64,000 nt of DNA from Cryptomeria japonica (lineage: Eukaryota > Streptophyta > Pinopsida > Cupressales > Cupressaceae), in NCBI RefSeq assembly GCF_030272615.1, contig NC_081413.1:722887649-722951648 (forward strand). The letters are read 5' to 3'. The position numbers were made by a program, and so were the translations under genes. Of the stretch, positions 35,315 to 46,193 are shown one piece after another; the first letter of the stretch is position 1, and each line of letters begins with the position of its first letter. The notes under the pieces are model-generated. The model did not search any database, was not told the DNA's origin, and was given only the letters and a program-made list of their open reading frames with translations.

Positions 35315-36079
35315 TGAAATTATTTCTAAAATACCCTAGAGAAATAAAGCAACTAACATACTAAAGGAGATAACTTTTTTTTAGAATAACATCTAATGCA
35401 ACATATAACATCATCTATAAATTACATCCATTATCATTTAATCATTATGAGCATGAGTCATAACTCATAAAACTAATTATGCAAGCGGAATAACATAACA
35501 TCACTATCATCTCCCTAGCGTATCTCAACGTCATTACCTATACTATCAAAATAAGAAATAACAATCTACTCATTTCCATTGCAACACTTAAGATTTTCAT
35601 TAACATTGCAATACACTTAATTCCTGTCTTTCATGATATGCAACTTACTATCTTTTATTCCAACATGATAATCTATACTTTCAATGCAACCCAATCCATA
35701 TTCCTTAAGTTCATTTTATTAACCAATTCCAAAGTTCCTAATTCCCTTAACCATTTCTTACTATCATGAACACATTCCCTTAACAATGAACATAAATATA
35801 AATGCCATCTACAAAATCACAATAACCATAATTCCTACATTATGACATTTTCATCTACATGAATTCATTTTAACATTAAGTACTACAACTCATGCATTAA
35901 CCATAGATTCCTTTCTAACCATTTCATTAATCTATAATAAAAATTCCATTACAAACATCCAATAATATGAACCTACTTCATTTCAAGATAAATCCATCAT
36001 AACCATCTAATGACATGTTTCCATTTCTTCACAAGAATAAATGCATAATACATCTCAATATTTATCTCTACAATCATAA
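35315..36079 (-). repeat. 5' LTR of element F, truncated
   Basis: Matches 27669-28440 nearly throughout, then stops at CAATCATA where G begins. About 3.5 kb of the LTR is missing. Confidence 0.9.
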
Positions 36080-36080
36080 G

Positions 36081-37181
36081 TGCTTGAGAATTGTTTAGGG
36101 GTTGTCATTGATGGCAACTTAGATCAAAAGCATCATCTGATATATGCAAATTCATTCTACCAGAAGTTTTTCTAAAGTCTCGAAGGTGGAACACAGTATT
36201 TGGCAGAGTATTAGTACATTGAGTAGAACTCAATTTTGGGTCCACAATTTTTGTTTGTGGTGGAAGAGGTAGTCGATTTGTTGGTTGGAATTGCTTAGTT
36301 CGCAATCCTAGCCTTCGGTATTGATTCTTGTGCAAGTTTGATGACCCGGTATCTGGTATTTCAAGAAGGACAAGGTTACTATTGTGTAGCATGTTATGCA
36401 GAATCTTCGGGATGATTTTGTTGATTGGTACCATGTTTGAAGTTATTGTACCTACTTGTTTGAAGCATATTATCAACTTGTTTTGGCCTGCATGTGTATT
36501 GGTAATCGGATTGAGCCGACTTCTTGTTACACATTTCATATTTTAAATAAGTTTTTGGAGCTGACATGTTGGAGACCTAATCAAGTGATGTGGATATATA
36601 AGATCGATCTATGTGAACATTTTGTGATTCAATAGTTATGTGCGAGGATTGTATGAGCGTCTGTGCACAGTTTCACATGCACTATCCTTGGATTTATGCT
36701 CTGGTATATGATAGAGCATAGAAGAATTGAGAAGTACATTAGAATGGTGGAAGAAGACTCTGTGTGATTAACCAGAACTGCATTTTGGTATTTGTAGATG
36801 CTACCCATCAGTTCATTTAATCAATTATCATTTGTAATAATTTGTGGAACAATGAGTCCTCCGGGGGTTGTAGCCCTCTCTTTTGTAATAGAGCAGTGAA
36901 CTCTAGGCAGTGTGCCTGAATGCATTTGCATTCTCCTTGTAATATTATTATACTCCTAATCACAATATTATAATATTGTGGGTCTCAATTCCACCGTGGT
37001 TTTTCTCTTTCTGGGTTTCCACATAAAAGTTTTGGTGTTATGGTTTTCTTATTGTGTATGTTGAGTTTTTGCACCTTCCTTTTATTCATTTTTGTTTGGT
37101 GGTTTAAGAATCAGTTAAAGAAAGATATAAATTACAAAACACTGATTCACCCCCACCTCTCAGTGTTCATTGATTCCAATA
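36081..37181 (+). repeat. Element G: lone Sirevirus-like LTR
   Basis: No internal region, primer site or second LTR accompanies it. It starts TGCTTGAGAATTG and carries GTGGTTTTTCTC...GGGTTTCCACAT (about 36991-37025) and a perfect 8-bp stem AACACTGA (37138-37145) / TCAGTGTT (37160-37167) around a C-rich loop. It ends TTCATTGATTCCAATA. The flanks ATAAG and GAAAG are not a convincing duplication. It is probably a solo LTR from recombination. Confidence 0.65.
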
Positions 37182-38246
37182 GAAAGGTCTATCAAAAGAT
37201 CTTTCAACACCAAAATATTGCATCTCCTAGATATATGATATAGAAGTCTTTACCAAGACCTTGCTTAATGAAACTAAAGTTGGTCACCTCCTTTTGGTTA
37301 TATCCAAGAATTTTGCCTTAAAAAAAGATACCTAGAGCCCATTAGTGTTCCATGAATTGTGCAAATTGATCCTTCAAAAAGTGATTAGTATGCATTAATG
37401 AATCCGTGTTATACTAAATGCATTTGATAGTAGTTTTAATGCTATCAATGATGTATCTTCTTAAGTTGATCTTCAAAACAACACTTGGATCCCATATATA
37501 GGAAAAATTTGAGACTTGAAACAAGGATCGAATCATTCTCACTATGTGTCTTATTTTGTCATCCTTTATAGTATGTGTTTCATAAGAATTTTATAGTGAC
37601 AAAGAAGAAAACAAATCAGAAAAAAATTCATACCTTGGGATGCAAATAAATGCTGATCCTCGTTTGGAAAAAAAGAATTTTTTGAGTTATTGTTATCACC
37701 ATGATTTTTGTAACTTAAATCAATGTTCTCCTTGTCTTCATCAACATGCTCCTCTATTGAAGCCTCTTAAAAAATAGTATGAAATTCTTTGTGCTCCACT
37801 TTCTTCTTTTTATTGCCTAAAAGCTCAATGGTTGTTCCTTTAACCTCTAGTTCTATGCTCTTCTTTTATGACTCTTCCAGTTCATCTTTATTATCTAAAT
37901 TCTTCATCACCTTGTCCTCTTTAATATTCTCTTTCTTGATGATTCCTTGTGATTCCACCTTTAACACATCTTATTACTTCCTTGTTTCTATGTCCTTATT
38001 CAATTGTTCTCTTCTCTTTGGATCCTCTTCATGAATATCCATGAATTTCTCAAATGGAATGACTACTTTAAAAGATTTAGATTTTTTCACATAGTCTTGA
38101 AACCATCTAGCACCTACCTCAATTGAGGAACTTTCTATTGAGTTGGTAGGGTTATCTGCCACTTATTCATTATTAGGTAGGAAAATATCCTTGGTTATCT
38201 TTGAATTGAAGACCAATCTCTTCCCTTCAGAGGTACTTCTTGTCAT
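37182..38246 (-). pseudogene. Gag-like coding remnant of element J
   Basis: Just inside the J primer site, a minus-strand frame starts near 38246 (MTRSTSEGKRLVFNSKITKD). After a stop it continues as ADNPTNSIESSSIEVGARWF and a Lys/Glu-rich region to about 37790 with further stops. Position next to the primer site suggests gag. There is no zinc knuckle or known gag motif, so the assignment rests on position. Confidence 0.45.
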
Positions 38247-38321
38247 GAAGCAATCGTGAATAAATTCATAAGAGCCTCTCATACTTTGCAACTCTAAACC
38301 CTAAAGTTTGGCAATATTTTA

Positions 38322-38333
38322 GCTTTGATACCA
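38322..38333 (-). promoter_or_regulatory. Primer-binding site of element J
   Basis: The minus strand reads TGGTATCAAAGC, one base off the usual Met site (G to A), two bases from the LTR-like start at 38336. Confidence 0.7.
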
Positions 38334-38335
38334 CT

Positions 38336-39308
38336 TGTAATGCCCCATTTTCAAATATATAAATCAGATTGAATGATTGATTTTAATCTTAAAAATCATA
38401 TTTTCATAAACTTGAAAATAGACAAATTAGGTATTACCGAAATGACCTCCCAAAACTAAACAAAATAAAACCCAACTTAATGAAATTAATGTAGATTGTT
38501 TTATAGCATATTTGAAAATAATATTACATCCACTTTTCTTCAAAAGATCAGATAACAACAACAAAAATCTGCTACAAATTACAATGAACAAACTCTCACT
38601 CTTGGGTATCCAAACACATAAGAAACAACTACAATTTCAAATCAAACTTTTCCAAACTTCCCACACTTTCTCACAATATCAATAAAATAAAGTAACAATA
38701 CAAAAATATCAAATAAGAGAAATATATGATGTTATTAATATCAATGCAAATCTAAAACCACAACTCTAAACTATACACTCAAATCCTTTGCAAAACACTT
38801 ACAAACTACTAGAGAAAACACTGCAAATTGGAAGCATTAAGCACCAATACAACCTCTGGATGAGATTTTCTTTGGAGAACCTTAGGACCACTATATTTGA
38901 GCCTCAATATCCTTGGTTTATCAACCTCAAAGATCTCTCTTCATTAGTTTTTCAGCCTCTGTAAAAATACAACATATGCTAGCTAGAATGAGCAAGATAA
39001 AATACCCAAAACATGAAATCAACCATGACCCCATCTTGGAAATTAAATTAAATATCACAAATTTCCCTTCAAAATAGGCTCCCATTATGACCATTTATTT
39101 TCCATCTATTCAGTTGTTAGAAAAGCCCCTTTCATTTGTAATTGTCATTTTTTTTTTACTTCTTTCTACAAGAATCCTAAGGACATATATCCCAAGATTC
39201 TAAATTTAATGTTAATCAAAGATAATTTGAAATATTACCTCTCCAAATAGGCCTCATAAATAATTCCCATAACCATCTTTGGATTCTTGGCTAAAACAAA
39301 CTCTAATT
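38336..39308 (-). repeat. LTR-like copy of family J, right, cut by H
   Basis: Aligns with 19001-20000. Homology ends at CTCTAATTT, where H's LTR (TGTTAGAAATACATG) begins, so H inserted here. Confidence 0.7.
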
Positions 39309-40096
39309 TGTTAGAAATACATGATTGGTTGTTATTGATATCAATTATAGTGATCTGGATTGGTCTGAATATTGCAGTATATAGTATTTGCAATGTATGT
39401 TAAAGTATATTGAACATTGGTAGTGTAGAACAATGGAAGATAGGTACGTATGTATGAAAGGAAGTCAACAGTGGTTGTAAGTAAGTTGCTAGTATACTCT
39501 TTTAGTAGATTATTGCTCCGGAATTGTGTAGTGTTAGTTCATGGATAGTGTCTAAGTTTTGGTGTTGGTTGTGGCAATCAATTTCATGCTTCGGATGTAT
39601 ATGCTTTAATGATAATATAGTCTAGCAGTATTCAATTATCAATTCTTAAGATTGTAGTGCTCTACATTCATGCCTTGTTGCAGATATGATAGCATATTTT
39701 TGGTATGTTGGTTGTCATTTCTCAAGATTGTTGTATTCAAGTTTTGATGCTCTAGAAAAAGTCATGCTCTAAATGTTATGCTCCAAAGATATATTCGATT
39801 GTGTAGTGTTTGATAGTTCTATGAGCTCTCGTTTTGCTCTAGTTTCTAATTTCTAATGATTCATGTCTTTAACTTTCTTTACGCTGAGTTGGATCATGTT
39901 CTTCATGCTTTGGAAGCATGTTCTTGTGCAAGTTCAAGGATATCTTCATTCCAGGTCAGACCGACCTTGAATTTTTTTATCATTGTTTTGCTTCGATGAT
40001 TGTAGCGTGTTATCTAACCATTGGAATATCTTTTGGGAAAGTGTATTTGAGGCCAACTTGATGTATGTTGTTATCGGTACACACACACACACATAG

Positions 40097-40148
<52 letters not shown>

Positions 40149-40724
40149 ATACATACTATGTGTGGAGATATGAGAAGTACAAGTGACAAGAAGCTAATGA
40201 GTGATAGAGTGAGAGAGTTGTGGGAGAAGAAGAAAAGCAGAATTAATGTAATAGTATTTTAAGTGTAATTGGATCAAACAGATATCAGATGAGTTGTAGA
40301 GTTTCTTAGCTGGATCTACTGCATGTTGTTGATGTGTTTTATAAGCTTGCTAGGAACTGATCCCATGCATATGTAGATGTAATTTTCTCAGTTCATTCTT
40401 ATCTTTTCCTGGTAGTGAGCCTTCCATTAGTAAGTCGTTGTAATTTGGATAGTGAGCCCTTTGACAATGAGCTTTTTTGTAATCCCATATAACTAGTTAT
40501 ATTATCTTGAGAATTAATTCTCTTTGTGGTTTTTCCCATTTAGGTTTTCCACATATAAAAATCTGGTGTCTCTTATGGTTGTGTATGTTTTGGATTTCAT
40601 TTCAATTGCTCATATCATTTTATGCTAAGGTTAATTAAGATCAAATTGAGTTTCATATTTTTAGTGTATTATGTTTGGGGAATACTGATTCACCCACCCT
40701 CTCAATATTCTGGTTTGTTCAACA
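39309..40724 (+). repeat. 5' LTR of element H
   Basis: 1,416 bp from TGTTAGAAATAC to TTCAACA. It contains a dinucleotide tract (40078-40148), the GTGGTTTTTCCC/GGTTTTCCACAT block (about 40528-40560) and the hairpin AATACTGA (40681-40688) / TCAATATT (40702-40709) with a C-rich loop. The end is fixed by the primer site; the start by the break in J homology. Confidence 0.8.
40078..40148. repeat. Compound (CA)n(TA)n(TG)n microsatellite
   Basis: An AC run, then an AT run, then about 19 TG units, inside H's LTR. The open frame at 40065-40262 is a product of this repeat. Confidence 0.95.
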
Positions 40725-40726
40725 AT

Positions 40727-40738
40727 TGGTATCAGAGC
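40727..40738 (+). promoter_or_regulatory. Primer-binding site of element H
   Basis: TGGTATCAGAGC, initiator-Met type, two bases after the LTR. Confidence 0.93.
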
Positions 40739-40805
40739 TTGGTTCCTTGTTGCTAGCTTAACCGCTTGAGGGAGATCTTGATTTGAACATACGGCTCCTT
40801 TGGAT

Positions 40806-41830
40806 ATGACAAGAGAATACTATTTAGATGAAGAATTGAAGATTTGGAGAGTGTGGAATCTGAGAATGAAGATTTGAAAGAAAATGTTGAGGCAACAAAT
40901 GAATGTGTCAAGAAGCTAAGAGATTAGATCCAAAAGTTCAAAGCAAGCCATTGAGAAGTTATTAATACAATCAAATGAAACTATTGTGAGTCTAAAGCAG
41001 TAGATTGAAGAAAGCAAGAAGGTGGAAGAGTATTTGAAGGATACAATTAATCAAAGGTCAGAAGCATGTGGAAAGCTGGAATAAGGACTATTAGAGCTTA
41101 AGTTGGAAGAAAATGTTAGTGAAAGTAGTGCATAATTGGATAAACTATTAACCATAAATAAATCTCATAAGGAAAAGGAAGGATTAGGCTTTTCGAGTGA
41201 ATTCTCAAATCCATATGACAGAGGAAAAGGCAAGGAGAAGGTGGAAGCTGAGAAGAAACTTGAAGATTCAACTAAGGTCCAAAATCTAGGACCTGTTGCA
41301 AATAGACCTCCGATTTGGCAACCTAATGCTCAAAGGTACCCATCATTCAATGGTTATTGTTTTCAATGCAATTGTTTTGGACATAAAGTTGTAGATTGCA
41401 AACATAAAGTAAATCAGAATACTCAATGCTTTATCTGTAAAAGTTTTGGACATATTGAATAGAAGCTATAGACCATTTGTGAATGGAGTAAATGGATCAC
41501 ATATGAATAAGACCTTTCAAGGTTATTGTCACATATGCTATAAATTTGGTCACAAAGATAATTAGTGTAGATCTAGAACAAACTTGGTGAATTCGGGACA
41601 AAGGAATATCAAGTGTTACAATTGCAACAGGTATGGATATTTTTCTAACCAATGTAGGAATGTGAATACTTTGGTAAATCAAATAAACCTGAGAAGTAAA
41701 ATTCTATGGTATGGAGAAAGAAAGATGTGACTGAGGCTATCGCACCTGAGTCCAGTGCGGGTACTTCTTCCTTTGAAAAATAGTCTGGTAGCTTTGATTT
41801 AGGGGGAACTTCAAAGAAAGATCTATTTGT
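40806..41830 (+). pseudogene. gag of element H
   Basis: Heptad-rich fragments (ENEDLKENVEATNECVKKL) in shifting frames lead into an open stretch 41136-41462 with a basic region and knuckles CFQCNCFGHKVVDC and CFICKSFGHIE. Further knuckles in other frames read CHICYKFGHKDN.C (41530-41575) and CYNCNRYGYFSNQC (41617-41660). At least four frameshifts or stops. It is the same coiled-coil plus multi-knuckle type as in B and C. Confidence 0.78.
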
Positions 41831-41990
41831 ACTCCCTCTCGCAAAGGAAATGCATGTGGTGTCTTGCTCATGTTGGTGTTATTGTGTGTTGCATGCTCCG
41901 GTAGATTGCGTATGAGTACAAAATACAGTTGACATCACTAGAGAAGACAAGTTTTGGCGGTAGAACCCTAAGTATAGTGAACAAGTTGAA

Positions 41991-41998
41991 TATATAAT
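41991..41998 (+). promoter_or_regulatory. TATA-like box before ORF2 of H
   Basis: TATATAAT in the spacer, 124 bp before the ATG at 42115. It parallels boxes at the same place in B and C. AT-rich context makes chance plausible. Confidence 0.35.
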
Positions 41999-42114
41999 TT
42001 TTCCAAGATCATTTTGCATTATGAATTGAAGAGTTTGAAGAAAAGAGCTATTGAAGAGAAAAATAAAATTCAGAGCAGAGTTAGCGCAAAAGGTATTTTC
42101 CATATCTTTTCTCT

Positions 42115-42149
42115 ATGGATCCTAAGATGTCAATTTCAGAAGAATATAT
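42115..42149 (+). pseudogene. Start of a second ORF in H, cut by C
   Basis: ATG then DPKMSISEEY, ended by the insertion of C at 42150. Assigned as ORF2 only from its position relative to gag. Confidence 0.35.
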
Positions 42150-42922
42150 TGTTGGCATTCTATACTTATATGAGAATATTTGATGTTGTCATTGATGGCA
42201 ACCAAATGGCACCAACTGGCAATAGGTTTCTACCAGCACCGACAGGCACTTAGACTGGCATTTAGATTACATTGGCAACAAAGCATACCGGCACTCAAGC
42301 CGACATGAGATGAACTTTTTCTTATGTTAATTGTATTGTAAATGTAATTAATTATTTGTAAGCCGACTTGGTATATTGTAAAAGACTCATATATGTGTGA
42401 GATCTTATGGATCATTTTGAGAGGTTATGATATGTTATGTATGGTAGAAGATAATTGTTTAGTGGCAGTGAAGGTTTTTTGGTTAAGGTATCTATTTGAG
42501 CTTAAACTGGTACTGAACCAGGCATTAGAGATGCTATTTTGAGTAGTTTATTGTATTGGATTTAATTATCTATTTTGTAGTCAGTGAGACTCTTCATTGA
42601 GTAGTAAGCTCTAGGCTGTTGGCCTCCTTGCATGTGCAGGCCCCTATTGTAAGTAGTATTTATTCATCGACCAGTGAGTAAATATTGTGGGTCACAAATC
42701 CCACCGAGGTTTTTCCCACACCGGGTTTCCTCGTTAAAATATCTTGTGTTATGGTGTGTTTCTATGTTGTCTATGCTATTTGTGTTTACTGCATTAATTC
42801 TTGTTTATCGGTACGCTATTTTTGGTGGCAAAGTTATAAATAAGTTTAAATATTCAATCCACCAGTTAGACATTGATTCACCCCCCCTTTTAGTGTCTTT
42901 GGGACTGTCATTGATTCTAACA
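42150..42922 (+). repeat. 5' LTR of element C
   Basis: 773 bp, TGTTGGCATTC to GATTCTAACA. Contains CCCACCGAGGTTTTTCCC/GGGTTTCC (about 42700-42732) and the hairpin AGACATTGA (42868-42876) / TTAGTGTCT (42890-42898) around a C-rich loop. Confidence 0.93.
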
Positions 42923-42924
42923 AT

Positions 42925-42936
42925 TGGTATCCGAGC
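42925..42936 (+). promoter_or_regulatory. Primer-binding site of element C
   Basis: TGGTATCCGAGC, one base different from the Met site used by the neighbours, two bases after the LTR. Confidence 0.85.
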
Positions 42937-42993
42937 TTGGTCCTCTATTTGCAAAATCCTAACAGCTTGAGGAAGATTCTAAAACCAGTACAG

Positions 42994-43765
42994 ATGGAGA
43001 ATTTGAGAAAATAGTTAGAAGGAGCTCTTGAAGATTTTGATGCAGAAAAATTGAAGAATATCAAAACTGAAGATGATATGAGGACTGCTAAGGAATTCAT
43101 TAAAGGAATTCAAGAGAACCTGGTCATAGCACAAAATAAGAGAAAGGAACTTCATGAACAAATGCAGAAACATGATGATGAAAAAGAAGCTCTTAGTAAT
43201 ATTGCAGATAAGTTGAGACAAGAAAACACTAATATGAGGAATGAAATGCAAGATATGACTATGAGGTTATGTAAGGATATTGAAGATAGGAAGAAGAATG
43301 AAGAAGACTTGACTAGGAGACTTAATGATGGAGCAAATCAGCTCAGATTTATAAATAATCAGAATAACTCACCCACCAATCAATGTTCCAAATGCAACAA
43401 AGTTGGTCATAATTCAGAAAATTGCAGAATGAATGTGAAATGCTATGTTTGTGGTAGATTTGGGCATTTATCTTATCAATGCAGAACACAAACCGATCAA
43501 GGATATGGAAAGGCTATTCAGAGGAATAATGTAATATGTATGTAACAAGATTGGACATATTGCAAAATTTTGTAGAAACAAGACTACACTGGCAAACAAT
43601 AAAGGATCTAGTATGAAGGGAAAAGAAAAGGTAGATGAAGAAAAGCAAGAATTTTCAAAACAATGGATTTAGAAGAGTGATCAGAGAACTCATGAAACTA
43701 TCTCTGTACCGGTAGAACAGAGTAATCCTCCACCGGTAGGAGATTCTTCATCTGATTAAGGAATA
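42994..43765 (+). pseudogene. gag of element C
   Basis: ATG at 42994 (MENLRK), a TAG at 43012, then an open frame to 43545: a coiled coil (LKNIKTEDDMRTAKEFIKGI onward) and knuckles CSKCNKVGHNSENC and CYVCGRFGHLSYQC. A two-base loss near 43540 shifts the frame, and a third knuckle (CNKIGHIAKFC) and a Lys/Ser-rich tail follow to about 43760. The knuckles would bind RNA. Layout is as in B. Confidence 0.85.
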
Positions 43766-43873
43766 ATCCTTAGGGGGTATTGTAGCAAATTGAAAATCAT
43801 GCATTCTACCCTCGGTTGATGGTGAGAAGATACATTTCTTCTTTACCGGAAGATGCGTTAAGGTTTCACTTAA

Positions 43874-43920
43874 CCAATGAGCATTTAATGCGGTTGTTGG
43901 AAGATATTTCATTATATAAC
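43874..43920 (+). promoter_or_regulatory. CCAAT and TATA-like boxes before ORF2 of C
   Basis: CCAAT at 43874-43878 and TATATAAC at 43913-43920 precede the ORF2 ATG (44057) by about 180 and 140 bp, a normal plant promoter spacing. The gag-ORF2 spacer has no coding signal. Promoter activity is inference. Confidence 0.42.
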
Positions 43921-44056
43921 ATCGGAAATCCCTCATTTTCGACTCATTGAGCATTCAAACATCAGAGAGCATGAAACTGAGCAAGGGCATTCTAAGGTGA
44001 AGCTGCAAAGTGACTTCCAGGCATTCAAAGAATTTCAGCTAAGAGGTATTTATCAA

Positions 44057-46193
44057 ATGGAAACCTCATCTTCTGTTCATGAGTTTATTGCAAACCATAC
44101 CATTGTTGAAAACATCAAATGCCCTAGACTCGTGTTTAAGATTATCCCTGAGATTGCAAAGTAGGATGATTCTATCAGAGCTTTTTTGAAAATTCCGAAG
44201 GGTGTAGCATTTGTTGAAGACCCTAGAATCTACATACATTGCAACATAGAAGACCTAGGGACTGAGGATTTGAAGAAAATGTTTAATGAGGTTATTACCG
44301 ATTAACAAGGTGTAATTAAACCTGAACATAAGATTGTGGAAGACTTAGGTTTTGTAGAAATTTTGAACATTCCTGTATTTCCAAAGGAAGTCGTATGAAT
44401 TGTATTGAGCAGAGTCCATAGAGAATTCGTATGGTTAGAGTCAGTTTGCAAGATATCCAAGGAAGCAATTAAGGCAGTTACTGGTTTACCTTCAACCGGT
44501 AGTAGGCCTGATAAAACCAAGAAAATACCTAACAAGGGAGTTATGGAGTTAACCGGAGCCACATCTGATAGCAGATCACTTAGAGTCAATGATGTTAAGG
44601 ATATAAATGTGAGATATGTGAGTATGATACTTGGATATAAAGCAACACATGCAAATAGACTAAATTCGGTTTCTAGCCTTTGTATTCACGGTGCATATGA
44701 GATGGTGAACAATAAAGCTAAGATTGATGTTTGTGAATGGACTAAAGATGAACTAATTGACAACTTGAAGAAGATTAAGGGAGATAAGAAAGGTACTTTC
44801 CATTTTGGGAACCTACTAGTATGCTTAATGCTATACTTTACCAAAGAGATACCTGACATAGGTCACAAAGATTTTGGTTATGACATCTCGGTAGGCAAAT
44901 AAATTTAGGAAACTTTCACCAGTATGGGCACTAATTGTGATAAGAACATTCTAGATTACTTCAAATATTTCAAACTAAGATGAGAGCAAGAGAGAGATTA
45001 CCGCAGAGCATAGTTGATAAGTATGACAAACAAATCTGTTTTGTCATTAAGCGAGATGAAACTTGGATGGAAGCAGTAAGCCCTAGAACTATTTGGGTTA
45101 CTGAGATGGGTTATGAGGTAGACCTACCTGTTCTGGAGACATATGCAAAAGCTCTACTTGAAGCACCAAGGGAGCCATCTGAAGAAATATTTGGTAATGC
45201 TAAAACTATTGCAATTAATGTATCTATGCAGAAACAAAGGAAGAAAAGAGACAAGTTTATCAGAGATGCATCCAAGAAGGTTAGTGAAATCAAGGAAAAT
45301 GTTATTAATCTCAGTGGTATATCAGCTAGTGAGCTTGAAGGACTGCAACCAGAAGCACATGCTTCACCAGTTGTAACATCTTCTGATACTGATAGTGGCA
45401 AGGATGCTGAGTTTAAAAGAGTTGAGAGAAGGAAGAGAAAACCCTCACCAATACCCTCTCCTTCACCCAAAAAGACTAGGACACTAAGGAAAAAGAAGTA
45501 GGCAGTTAGGGAACCGTAGAAGAAACTTACACCAAAGAAGAAACAGACACCGGCTACCCCTAAACTAGGTGACCCGCTGAATGAGATTACACAGGAAGGC
45601 AATCTGGTAAATGTAAACAAATTATATAATTCTTTTAAGGATTCTGGCAAACAAACTATTGAAGAAAAAATCATTTTACATATGGATGTTTACAAGAAAG
45701 TCTTGATAGAAGTAATTGATGATTTACCCAATGATTTATACATGAGATTAGAAGCTAAAAGGTTATCTGTGATGGAACTGGATAAGAAGCTGAAAGTTGA
45801 AGCACTTTTGGCTGTACATCCAATAAACTCTAAGGAAGAGATAGATGAGCTTATATCTCAAGCAAACCGGTCAGTATTTATCAATGGACACTGGCAAGTA
45901 AGCCTGATGGTTGGAAGGGTTGAGGAAATTGCAGATGAGACTACAGATAAATGGGACATATTTTATGTTGAGAAGGAAAAGCAAGAGGAAAGAAACAAAC
46001 CAAAAGTGGAAAAGACATTCAAGGTATATCAAAAAGATAAGGGAAAAGGTAAAGTAGGTGGTGTACCTGTTATAAAAGTAACAGATAACATCCCTCCATC
46101 GGCTCAGGACACCCCTCCATTAACTTCAGCATCACCGGTACATATATCTAATCCACTGGATATGGCTACTGAAGGTATAACTCACAATGATAC
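44057..46193 (+). pseudogene. ORF2 of element C, first part (unknown protein)
   Basis: ATG at 44057 (METSSSVHEFIANH). The frame runs to 44902 with stops near 44162, 44303 and 44396, shifts near 44970, and continues (MRARERLPQSIVDKYDKQIC) through 45501 to 46193, where element I inserted. Shared with B: IEDLG, SRVHRE, ISKEAIKAVTGLP, a SMILGYK...RLNSV segment, FGNLLV, CFVIKRDETWMEAVSPRT and MGYEVDLPVLETYAKALLEAP. A Lys/Ser/Pro-rich linker (45400-45560) follows. No known enzyme motif. The conserved half may be related to env-like or putative plant transposon-protein domains; I could not confirm this. Confidence 0.75.
46189..46193. repeat. Target-site duplication of element I (left)
   Basis: GATAC, repeated at 60728-60732 after the right LTR of I. 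C's ORF2 frame continues across if one copy is removed. Confidence 0.95.

Larger units (their letters stand above)
27669..36079 (-). mobile_element. Element F: Ty3 chromovirus with a very long LTR
   Basis: The left (3') LTR is 4,290 bp (27669-31958). The right (5') LTR is cut to 765 bp (35315-36079). Between them, on the minus strand, lie a Met primer site, gag, RT, RNase H, integrase and a chromodomain-like tail, then a purine tract. The tail and pol style fit the Tekay/Del chromovirus group (inference). A large deletion joins gag directly to RT. The right LTR ends where G begins, and the missing 3.5 kb does not reappear after G. Confidence 0.88.
19001..39308 (-). mobile_element. Element J: old LTR element inferred from two LTR-like ends (contains E, F, G)
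   Basis: Two homologous blocks in the same orientation lie at 19001-20223 and 38336-39308. The left block is followed by a purine tract on the minus strand (20224-20238). The right block is preceded by a minus-strand Met primer site variant (TGGTATCAAAGC, 38322-38333) and a gag-like frame. This fits one minus-strand element whose interior now holds E, F and G and whose 5' LTR is cut by H. The two copies have diverged clearly, consistent with great age. No pol is recognised in 26565-27668. Two unrelated copies of one repeat remain an alternative. Confidence 0.5.
39309..42149 (+). mobile_element. Element H: Sirevirus-like gag element, interrupted by C
   Basis: 5' LTR (39309-40724), Met primer site, multi-knuckle gag, a TATA-like spacer box and the first codons of a second ORF. 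C then starts at 42150. H's remaining part and 3' LTR would lie beyond the window. The layout up to that point equals B and C. Confidence 0.75.

Noticed and set aside
37182-38335. A normal host gene on the minus strand (frame 37974-38162)
   Set aside because: It lies directly behind a primer-binding site and an LTR-like block, so gag of element J is more likely; no splice or domain evidence for a host gene.
40065-40262. Open frame with a Cys-Val repeat
   Set aside because: It is the translation of a (TG)n microsatellite.
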